A stretch of 64,000 nucleotides of DNA from contig JACEEZ010022702.1 of assembly GCA_016584305.1 (NCBI GenBank), forward strand, positions 94,501-158,500, read 5' to 3'. The notes beneath the pieces were generated by a model. The model saw only the letters and a list, made by a program, of their open reading frames with translations, did not search any database and was not told the origin of the DNA. This document shows positions 32,255-64,000 of this stretch, piece after piece. Source of the DNA: Chionoecetes opilio (taxonomy: Eukaryota > Arthropoda > Malacostraca > Decapoda > Majidae). The position numbers were made by a program, and so were the translations under genes. The number at the start of each line of letters is the position of its first letter. The first letter of the stretch is position 1.

Positions 32255-32660
32255 CACCCTGTTACCAAAAACAATAGCAAAATCATGCATAGAAAAACCC
32301 ACTACTACTATAATTCCCCAAATCACATGCACTACTGCAACTTTCCCACTACTATCAAATTTCCCAAATCACTGCAATACTGCAACACACCACTACTACT
32401 ACAATTTGAAAATCACATGCACTCGCAACATCTTCCCACTATATACTAATCCCCACAATCACATGCATACGCAACATCTTACCATATACACTAATGCCAC
32501 AATCACATGCCTAGCAATCTTCCCACTACTACTACAATTCCACAATCACACACTATGCTACATCTTACCCCTACTATACTAATGCCACAATCACATGCAC
32601 TACTGCAAAAATTTACCCTACTACTACAAATGCCACAAATTTTAAGTAATAACTACTGGT
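32255..32660 (+). repeat. Degenerate ~50-bp tandem repeat
   Basis: Repeated CACAATCACATGCACTACTG and ATCTTCCCACTACTACTA segments with many indels, about eight copies. Confidence 0.7.
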
Positions 32661-32686
32661 ACTTTTGCTTCCAAAACTTTTAATCT

Positions 32687-54839
<22,153 letters not shown>

Positions 54840-54896
54840 CTGTGGAGCAGCAAGGGCCATACAAGCACTTTATTTAGGTCCAAACCTCGTCATGTA

Positions 54897-54992
54897 CAGT
54901 AAAACCTCTCATATTCGGACTAATTGGGCCAAGGAGTGGTCCGAGTAATGCAAGGATCCGAATAATGGGGGGATTATATATGGGGGGGGATA

Positions 54993-55033
<41 letters not shown>

Positions 55034-55163
55034 TAGGTGTATATACAGGTACATATACAGCTAGGATATTTCGACCCCTATAAAAAAAAAAAAAAAAAAA
55101 AAAAAAAGTTCGAATAATGTCAGAGTCCGAATAATGAGGGTCCGAATACGAGAGGTTTTACTG
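54897..55163. mobile_element. Tigger-like MITE, copy 2, with long poly-A tracts and TA target site
   Basis: CAGTAAAACCTCTCATATTC at the left is inverted at the right (GAATACGAGAGG, then TTTTACTG). TA flanks both ends (54895-54896, 55164-55165). The interior has two A runs, CTAGGATATTTCGACCCC and a TAATGGGGGGATTATATATG block. Copy 1 lies at 39898-40223 in the other orientation. Confidence 0.92.
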
Positions 55164-55389
55164 TACCCACAGATCCCCTTTAACGCAAGAGTTACGTTCC
55201 TGGACGATTGTGCGTAGAGCAAAAAAGGCATTAAAAGGCATTAAATGAATCCTAGGCTGCTGTAGATTCTCTCATTGGTTTCTTAGAATTTTAGAGTAGT
55301 TTAATGCATAACTAAAAAGATTTTGTGGGATTAGCGAATTTTGGTACCGAAAGAAAATATTGTGACTTTGAATTTTTGTAAAGGAAGCC

Positions 55390-58300
55390 TACGTTAAATG
55401 TAATGTATGTGTAGAGGGTGAATAGTGAATGATGAGGGGGGAGGCCGTGTTTTAGTAGGTTGTACTGTAGAGGGGATAGGAAGATGAGGTGGGGCCAGTG
55501 GTTTGAGTGAGACTTGTACGTGTAAGGGTGGTAGTGAGGGTGAGGGGGGAGGCCAGTGTTTGATGAGACTTGTAGTGTAGAGGGGGGAGTAGTGAAGATG
55601 AGGTGGGGGCCCGTTTTTGAGTGAGACTTTTTAGTGTAGAGGTATGTGAATGATGAGGGGGGGCCGTGTTTTTAGTGAGACTTATGTGTAGAGGGTGAGT
55701 ATGAAGATGAGGTGGTGGCCAGTGTTTGAGTAGAAAATTGTATTGTAAGGGTAGTAGTAAGATGAGGTGGAGGCCAGGTTTGAGTGAGGCTTGTAGTGTA
55801 GAGGGTGAGTAGGGGAAGATGAGGGGGGGCCCGTGTTTTAGTGAGATTGTATGTGAGAGGTGAGTAGTGAATGTGAGGGGGCCAGTGTTTTTAGTGAGGC
55901 TTTTGTTAGGGGTGAGTGTGAAGAGAGGTTGGGGCCAGTGTTTGAGTGGCTTGTATGTGTAGAGGGTGAGTAGGAAATGAGGTGGTGGCCGTGTTTGGGG
56001 TGAGGCTTGTATGTGTAGAGGGGGGAGTGTGAAGATGAGGGGGGCCAGTGTTTTTAGTGAGGCTTTTATGGTAGAGGTGAGTATGAATGATGAGGTGGAG
56101 GCCAGGTTTTTGGGGAGGTTGTATGTGTAGAGGGTGAGTAGTAAGATGAGGGGGGCCGTGTTTTAGTGAGGTTGTATGTGTAAGGGTGAGTAGTGAAGGA
56201 GGGGGGGGGCCGGTTTGAGTGAGGCTTTATGTGAAGGGTGAGTAGTGAAGATAGGTGGTGGCCATTTTGAGGAGCTTTTTAGTTAGAGGGTAGTAGGAAG
56301 GGTAGGTGGGGCCGTGTTTTAGTGAGCTTTTTATGTGTAGAGGGTGAGTAGTGAATGATGAGGGGGAGGCCCGTGTTGAGTGGGCTTTTATGTTGAGGGT
56401 GAGTATTTAAGGGGAAGTGGGGCCAGTGTTGAGTGAGGCTTTTATGTGTAGAGGGGGATAGTGAATGATGAGGTGGTGGGAGTGTTTGGTGGGCTTGTTG
56501 TGTAAGGGTGGGGAGTGAAAGAGGTGGGGCCAGGTTTGAGTGAGACTTGTTGTGTAGAGGTGGTAGTAATGATGGGGGGAGGCCAGTGTTTAGTAGCTTG
56601 TATTGTGAGGGTGAGTAGGAAAGTGAGGTGGGGCCAGGTTTTTTAGTGAGGCTTGTTGTGAGAGGGTGAGTAGTGAAGGAGGTGGAGGGCCCGTGTTTGA
56701 GGAGCTTTTTGTGTGAGGGGGATATGAAAGATGAGGGGGAGCCAGGTTTTTAGTAACTTGTAGTGTAGAGGGTGATAGTGAATGATGAGGTGGGGGCCCC
56801 TGTTTTTAGTGAGCTTTTATGGTAAGGGGGATAGTGAATGATGAGGTGGAGGCCGTGTTTTTAGTGAGGCTTGTATGTGTAAGGGTGAGTAGTGAATGAT
56901 GAGGTGGGGGCCAGGTTTTGGGGGGCTGTATGTGTGAGGGTGAAATAGTGAAGATGAGGGGAGGGCCGTGTTTTAGTGAGGCTTGTAGTGTAGAGGGTGG
57001 TAGGAATGATGAGGGGGAGGCCCGTGTTTAGTAGCTTGTATGGTGAGGGTGAGTGGAATGATGAGGTGGGGGCCAGTGTTTTTAGTAGGCTTTATGTGTA
57101 AAGGGTAGTAGGAAAAATGAGGTGGGGGCCAGTTGTTTTTTAGCTTGATTGTAGAGGTGAGAGTGAATGATGAGGTGGAGGCCAGTGTTTTTTGAGGGCT
57201 GTAGTGTAGAGGGGGAGTAGGGAAGATGAGGGGGAGGCCAGTGTTTTATGGGCTTGTACGTTAAGGGTAGTAGTGAAAGATGAGGTGGAGGCCGTGTTTG
57301 ATAGGCTTTTATTGTAGAGGGTGAGTAGTAATGATGGGTGGAGGCCGTGTTTGGGAGGCTTGTATGTTAAGGGTGATAGGAAGGATGAGGGGGAGGCCAG
57401 TTTTTGAGTGAGGCTTGTAGTGTAGAGGGGGTAGGGGGAAAAGAGGTGGGGGCCAGTGTTTTAGTGAACTTTATGTGTAAGGGGGATAGTGAAGTAGGTG
57501 GAGGGCCCGGTTTGGTGAGGCTTGTAGGTAGAGGGTGGTGGAAGATGAGGTGGGGCCCGTGTTTGAGTGAGCTTTATGGGTAAGGGGGAGTAGTGAAGAT
57601 GGGTGGACCAGTGGTTTTGGGGGGTTGTATGTGTAGAGGGTGATATGAAGGATGAGGTGGAGGCCAGTTTTGATGAGGGTTTATGGTAGAGGGGGGTAGT
57701 GAAAGGGTGAGGTGGAGGCCAGGTTTAGTGAGGGTTGTATTGTAAGGGTATAGTGAAGGATGAGGTGGGGGGCCATTTTGAGTGAGACTTTTTAGTGTAG
57801 GGGTGAGTAGTGAGGATAGGTGGGGCCATGTTTTAGTGAGGCTTGTAGGTAGAGGGTAGTAGTGAAGGGTGAGGTGGGGCCAGTGTTTAGGGCTTTTAGG
57901 GGGAGGGTGAGTATGAAGGATGAGGTGGAGGCCTGTTTAAATGAGTTGTATTTTTAGAGGGGAGTAGTGAAGGATGAGGTGGAGGCCAGTGTTGATGAGG
58001 CTTGTATGTTAAAGGGGGGGGGTAGTGAAGGGTGAAGGGGGAGGCCGGTTTTAGTGAGGCTTGTAGTGTAAGGGTGAGAGGGAAAGGGGAGGGGAGGCCA
58101 GTGTTTTTAGTGGGCTTTTTGTGTAGAGGGGGAGTAGTGAAGGGTGGGTGGAGGCCAGGTTTGAGTGAGGTTGTATGTGTAGAGGGTGATAGTGAAAGGG
58201 GAAGGGGAGGCCAGGTTTGATGAGCTTGTATGTGTAGAGGGGGGAGTGTGAAGGATGAGGGGGAGGCCCGGTTTGAGTGAGGCTTGTAGTGTAGAGGGGA

Positions 58301-60850
58301 GTAGTGAAGGATGAGGTGGAGGCGTGTTTAGTGAGGCTTTTATTTAGGGGTGAGTAGTGAAGGGTGAGGTGGAGGGCCCGTGTTTGAGTGAGCTTGTGTG
58401 TAGAGGGTATATTTAAAGGGTAGGTGGGGGGCCAGTTTTTGAGTGAGGCTTTTTGGTGAGGGGGGTATTGAAAGGGTGAGGTGGGGCCCGTGTTTGGTGA
58501 GCTTGTTTTTAGAGGGTGAGTAGTGAGATGAGGTGGAGGCCCGGTTTTTAGTGAGGCTTTTTTGTAGAGGGTGATATGAAGGATGAGGGGGAGGCCAGTG
58601 TTTTAGTGAGGCTTGGATGTGTAGAGGGGAGTAGTGAAGGATGAGGGGGAGGCCCGTGTTTGAGTGAGCTTGTATGTGTAAGGGTGGTATGAAGGATGAG
58701 GTGGAGGATGTTTTAGTGAGGGTTTATTGTAAGGGTGAGTAGTGAAGGGAGGGGGGGCCGTGTTTGAGTGGCTTGTATGTGTGAGGGTGAGTATGAAGAT
58801 GAGGTGGAGGCGGTTTGAGTGAGGCTTTTATGTGTAGAGGGGGAGTGAAGATGAGGGGAGGGCCCGTGTTTTTAGTGGGTTGTATTGTAGAGGGTATATG
58901 AAGATGAGGGGGAGGCAGTGTTTTTTTAGTGAGGTTGTATGTTTGAGGGTGAGTGGAAGAGAAGGGGGAGGCCAGGTTTTTTAGTAGGCTTTTATGTGTA
59001 GAGGGGGAGTAGTTAAGGTGAGGTGGAGGCCAGGTTTTATGAATTGTAGTGTAGAGGGGGTGGGGGGGGGGGGGTAGGAATGATGAGGTGGAGGCCATGT
59101 TTGATGAGGGCTTGTGTGTAGAGGGTGAGTAGTGAATGTGAGGTTGGGGGGCCATGTTTGAGTGAGGCTTGTATGTGTAGAGGGTGAGTAGTGAAGATGA
59201 GGTGGAGGCCCCGTGTTTGAGTGAGACTTTTATGGAGTGGGGAGTGTGAAGGAGGTGGAGGCCGTGTTTTTGGGGAGCTTTTATGTGTGAGGGGGAGTAT
59301 GGATGGGGGGGCCCGTGTTTGGGGTGAGGCTTGATGTGTAGAGGGTGAGTATGAAGGGTGAGGGGGAGGCCCGTGTTTGAGTGAGACTTGTATTTGTAGA
59401 GGGTGAGTATGAATGATGGGGGTGGAGGCCGTGTTTTGGGGAGGGTTGTATTGAAGGGGAGTAGTGAAAGAAGGGGGAGGCCATGTTTGAGTGAGTTGTA
59501 TGTGTAAAAGGGGGAGTAGTGAAAAATGAGGGGGAGGCCAGTGTTTGAGGAGGCTTGTTTGTAGAGGGTGAGTATGAATGATAGGGGGAGGCCGTGTTTG
59601 GTAGGCTTTTATGTGTAGAGGGTGATATTAAGATGAGGGGGAGGCCCGTGTTTTAGTGAGGTTTTGTGTAGAGGGTGAGTAGTGAAAGTGAGGGAGGCCG
59701 GTTTTAGTGAGGCTTGTATTTAGAGGGGGATAGGAATGATGAGGGGAGGCCAGGTTTGATGAGGGTTTTTATGGTTTGAGGGTGAGTAGTGAATGATGAG
59801 GTGGAGGCCAGGTTTTGAGTGAGGGCTTGTATGTGTAGGGGTGAGTATGAATGATGAGGGGAGGCCCTGTTTGAGTGAGGCTTGTATGTGAGAGGGGGAG
59901 TAGTGATGATGAGGTGGAGGCCATGTTTGAGGGGGCTTGTATTGAGGGTGGTAGGGAAAGGGTGAGGTGGAGGGGGGTTTGAGTGAGGGCTTGATGTGTA
60001 GAGGGGGAGTATGAATGGGTGAGGTGGGGGCCAGGTTTGAGTGAGCTTGTATGTGTAGAGGGTGGTAGTAAGGGTGAGGGAGGCCCCGGGTTTGAGGAGC
60101 TTGTATGTGTAAGGGGAGTAGTGAAAGATGAGGGGGGGGCCAGTGTTTGAGTAGGCTTTTATGTGTAAAAGGGGGGAGTAGTGATGATGAGGGGGGGCCG
60201 TTTTGAGTGAGGTTTTTATGTGTAGAGGTGATTAGTGGGAAGGGTAGGTGGGGCCAGTGTTTGAGTGAGTTTTTGTGTAGAGGGTGATAGTGAAAGAGGG
60301 GGGGCCGTGTTGAGTGAGGCTTGTATGTGTAAGGGGGGTAGGAATGATAGGTGGAGGCATGTTTGAGTGAGCTTGTATTTTAGAGGGGGAGTATGAAGGG
60401 TGAGGTGGAGGCCAGTGTTTTTAGTGAGCTTGTAGGGGGTAGAGGGTGATAGTGAATGTGAGGGGGAGGCCCGGTTTTTGTGAGCCTTTTTGTGTAGGGG
60501 TGAGTAGTGAAGGTGGGTGGAGGGCCCGTGTTGAGTGAGACTTTTATGTGTAGGGGGGTATGAAGGTAGGTGGGGGCCAGGTTTGGTGAGGCTTTATGTG
60601 TAGAGGGTGGTATGAAGGGTGAGGTGGAGGCCGGTTTGAGTGAGATTGTATGTGTGAGGGTGGTAGTGAAAGGTGAGGGGGAGGCCCGTGTTTGGTGAGC
60701 TTTTATGTGTAAGGGGGGTAGTGAAGGGGAGGGGAGGCCGTGTTTTAGGAGGCTTGTATGTGTAGAGGGGGGGTAGTGAAAAATGAGTGGAGGGGCCCTT
60801 TTTTGAGTGAGCTTGTATTGTAGAGGGGAGTTTGAAGGATAGGGGAAGCA
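55390..60850 (+). repeat. 5.5-kb G-rich array, ~59-bp unit, about 95 copies
   Basis: The unit approximates GAGTGAGGCTTGTATGTGTA, GAGGGTGAGTAGTGAAGGAT and GAGGTGGAGGCCAGTGTTT. Practically every copy has single-base losses or gains, mostly in G and T runs. There are no stable frames. The G strand is the plus strand. Confidence 0.95.
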
Positions 60851-61815
60851 TTTTAAACCTTTTGTTTTTTGGTTGAATGTGAAGAAGGGGGGCCAAAAAA
60901 TTTGAGAGGCATAAAAAAAAAAGGAAACATGAAAATTTAAGAAGTAAAAAGGGGAGATAAGTGGTAGCCTGTTATTAACTTATTTATATATATGAAAATT
61001 AACCTTTTAAAGCTTAATGAATGATAAATATAGCTTGTTTAATCATTTTAATATTTGTGAACCAGGTTTTTTTACTTTTTTAAATGGGAAAAATTTAAAA
61101 TAATAAGCCTAAAAAAATGGTTTTAAATGGACCAAAAGTGTAAAATAAAAGTAGGCCATTTTAATGCGGTGTTGAGGGGGTAAATAAAAGTATTCAATTT
61201 TAGTTTTTTTTAAAGGGAGTTGTTTAAGGGGCAGGTTTTATGAGGGTTATTGCATCACTGCCCAACTTCTGTTTCCCGTACATCGTTTTTTACCATACAA
61301 AAACACTACTACATAACACATAAAACAAAAAATAAAAAAAGGAGTTAACAAGAGGCGGAACCTCCCTGATGCAAACCCCCCCCCCTTCCCCCTCCAACTT
61401 TACCCCTAAAACCCCCCCCCATGCTGCCCCATTTGATTTTAGTCCCAAAACCTTTTATTTAGGGCAATGGTGAACTTTCCCGGGGCTTTTTTTTGGTGTA
61501 GAATGAAAAAAAAAACTTTAAAAAAGCGGGCGTGGGGGGGTGTCGGCCCCCACCCGTACAAAAACACCCCAAAAACCTTTTTTGAATACCTACGTATCCA
61601 AAACCCCAAACCACCATACCATCCCCAACCCCCTTTTCCCCCCCCCCAAAACTACCCACACCAACACCACTAACCCCCCCCCACAAAATATTATAAAACC
61701 CCCCCCCCCCAAAACCCCAAACCCCCCCCCCCACCATAACCCCCCTTTCCCCCCCCACCACCACCCCACCCCCCCCCCCCCCAAAAACCAACCAACCAAC
61801 CCCCACCCCNCGAGT
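60851..61815. other. Low-quality sequence next to an assembly N
   Basis: Homopolymer-rich sequence (long A, C and G runs, for example 61670-61805) ends at the single N at 61810, after which clean AT-rich sequence resumes. No feature can be trusted here. Confidence 0.7.
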
Positions 61816-62593
61816 TGCATTATTATCATAAAAGTTTGCACACACTTTCAACAATATGAAATTTTTGGAGCTAAATACAGTATAGAAATGGCTGGAGGAA
61901 CCAAGCACCAAATACTAGCGACTGATGAGAACAGAATCCCAGACACGCGAACAGTGTTTATCAGACAGCAGGACAGGAACTGAACTTATCGTTAGAGCTC
62001 TACCCCCCTGTCCCGCGACTCCCGCCAGCCCGTCGCCACCCACCACCTTTGCTCCACCTCCCTCCTCCCCATTCCCCAATATCCTTGCTGCGGTAGATGC
62101 TATAGATATGAATATGATAAGAAATTAGCACTGAGAATTTGTTCTTTGGTCATTTTGTCAAAGGCAAATAAAATGTGTATTATCAGCTCACCTGGCTATT
62201 TAAGTTAATCTACATATGAAATCATAAATGTCTGAAAAAAAACTATTTCCTAAGTATTTCCTTAGATTTTGCGTTTCCTTAGAAATTTCCTTCTCAGGCC
62301 TAAATTTCCTTATAATAAGGAAATTTCCTGAAAGTGGAAACACTGGTTCACTGTAACATCAGGGCTGCTTGATAGTTGGGCGGGTTTATGACCAAATAAA
62401 AAAAATAAAAAAAATAATAAAAAAATTATATTATATGTATTTAAATACAATGTATTTAAATACTCATTAAAGTATTTAATTACTGTATTTAAATACATGA
62501 AAAGTAATGTATTTATAAATACATTTCTTAATGCACAAATGTAATTAAATACAAATATATGCAAATACTGCCCAGCTCTGACTCTATCTAAAC
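61816..62593. other. Non-coding AT-rich stretch
   Basis: Contains repeated TTTCCTTA motifs and a palindrome TTTCCTTATAATAAGGAAAT (about 62305-62325). A cluster of TATTTAAATAC palindromes (62430-62570) ends at GCCCAGCTCTGAC, which resembles the end of a hAT-related MITE. No gene. Confidence 0.45.
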
Positions 62594-64000
62594 CAGAGGT
62601 TCGCAAACTTTTGTCAGTGATGGCACCCTGGATTTATATAATCCTTTCTGTGGCACCCCTTTTTCACCATCACCCCTCCTCACATGAATTAACTTCTGAT
62701 ATAAAATTGTACCTGTTGGAATTACTTTAATTAATTATTTAAAATTATTATCCGTACTCAAACCAAAATTAACATATGATGTAGGCTACTGTAGTACATG
62801 CCCAAACATAGAACTCATCAGTGGAATTAGATTCAGAATATTAGATTAACTTAAGAGTTATAAATGCAAAGTAGCATAAAAAGAAGAAGAAAAAAGGCAT
62901 GATAATCACTGATAGTCAAATAAGCAAAACAAACAAAAGCTAACCTGATTTAGTGAGATACATGTGCTTGATGTGACTGACAGATCCTTTTCAAGTTGGG
63001 TTGAATAGTGGACAAACATACTCTCATTTCTTCTTCAAGAGTTTGCAATCTTGCCCTCTTGTTCGTTTTAATGTTTGCTAGAACAGAAAATCCCAGCTCA
63101 CACAGGTAAGATGTAGAGAACTGGATAAGGATTACCAGAGCTTTCTTTACAACTTGAGGATACTTAGCCTTCATCTGAACCCAGAATTCGTCAGAGGCAG
63201 CTGCATGTGCAATAACTTCAGGTTACGATCATTACGCATTTCCACTAACTGCTCTTCTTCCGTGAGGGTAAGGCCCCCGGTAAGCTGAGATTGGGTTGAT
63301 ACTGGTGCAACAAATGGGTTTCTTATCCAGTCATAGTTTTCAGTGCATATGTCTGGAAAATAGTGCTGAAGTTGCTTTTCCAGTTTCTCAAGATGCTCAG
63401 AAATAATAGAAATGATCTCTCTACGAAGTCTACGTCTACCGCTTGTTGCTGCTGCAGCATGTGGGAACATATCCAAATTGCCTTTCTTTACTCTGCCAAC
63501 CCACAATCGCAGTTTTTCTCTCAGAGTGTTAATTTTATCAGTGGAAGATAAGATATTTTCTGATTTACCTTGCATGCTGGAATTTACCTTGTTTAAATGT
63601 TCAAATACGTCTACCAAGTAAGACAATTTGGCAGACCAAGTGTCATCTGCCAGTAAGTCACAGAATTCCTCTTGTTGTTCAAGGGTGAAAAAAGTAAGCA
63701 TCTCTTCCTTCAGTTCATACACACGTGACAATACTTTCCCTCTTGACAGCCATCTCACCTCCGTGTGTAGAAGAAGATTCACATGTTTTGCCTCAACCTC
63801 TTCGCACAGCTTAGCAAACAGACGAGTCTTAAGTGGCCGACTCTTTATAAAGTTCACCATTTTTACAACTTTCTCCAGTACAGACTTCAAATCATTGCCA
63901 ATTGTCTTAGCAACCAGCGCTTCACGATGGAGAAAGCAATGTGTTGTTATGACACTGCTGTTTTCTTTCTTCACTAGTGACACAAATCCTTTAATTGAGC
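62594..64000 (-). pseudogene. hAT-family transposase (ZBED5/SCAND3-like), 3' part, cut by window edge
   Basis: The minus strand reads HCFLHREALVAKTIGNDL, HTEVRWLSRGKVLSRVYEL and WSAKLSYLVDVFEHLNKVN, then FSTSYLCELGFSVLANIKTN, the dimerisation block of hAT transposases. This order matches ZBED5/SCAND3/FAM200-type proteins. The first frame runs off the window at about 63983-64000 and meets a stop at 63171-63173. The C-terminal block continues in another frame from about 63190 to 62950, so one frameshift separates them. The element end is CAGAGGTTCGCAAACTTTTG at 62594, a typical hAT terminal repeat. Hence an inactive or mis-assembled copy; the 5' end and BED finger are outside the window. Confidence 0.88.

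Overview
This window looks like repeat-rich nuclear DNA from an arthropod, most likely a decapod crustacean (inference). Supporting signs are spliced genes with GT-AG introns, GGTTA/TTAGG-type minisatellites, abundant CA, GA and TCC microsatellites, many non-LTR retrotransposon tails, tRNA-derived SINEs, and Harbinger, hAT and pogo/Tigger-type DNA elements. No prokaryotic gene, rRNA or CRISPR array is visible. The only host gene supported with confidence is a receptor-type protein tyrosine phosphatase (RPTP) on the minus strand.

Layout. 1-2445: a small coding-poor LTR retrotransposon in tandem, with LTRs at 703-1013 and 2193-2445. 2446-4543: dead LINE with reverse transcriptase and a cut-off RNase H. 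4544-9390: non-coding, with a short duplication, a large hairpin, a promoter-like block (CRE, CCAAT, NRF1 motifs) and a 166-bp tandem repeat. 9395-14919: a seven-exon HARBI1/Harbinger transposase pseudogene. Its fifth intron carries a CR1-like LINE that is itself split by a second, antisense LINE; its sixth intron carries a MITE. 14.9-31.9 kb: LINE ends, SINEs, MITEs, a possible Harbinger partner gene, and several minisatellites.

32.7-54.8 kb: the RPTP gene, read right to left. Fragments resembling the D1 WPD loop (54.8 kb), the D1 signature region (52.9 kb), the D1 C-terminus (50.0 kb), the D2 N-terminus (47.5 kb), D2 middle exons (45.6 and 44.2 kb), a D2 signature without arginine (33.1 kb) and a D2 C-terminal exon with stop (32.8 kb) occur in exactly the order expected of a tandem-domain RPTP. 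Only the first and last are secure alone; the collinear order is the argument for the rest. The introns hold tandem arrays with units of about 27, 42, 50, 70, 42 and 28 bp, MITEs, SINEs and LINE scraps.

55.4-60.9 kb is a G-rich array of a ~59-bp unit. It runs into low-quality sequence ending in a single N at 61810. 62594-64000 is the 3' part of a ZBED5/SCAND3-like hAT transposase on the minus strand, cut by the window edge.

Caution: arrays from about 32 to 61 kb carry many one-base indels, so some frame breaks in nearby exons may be assembly errors. Most long open frames here come from repeat units without stop codons and are not genes.
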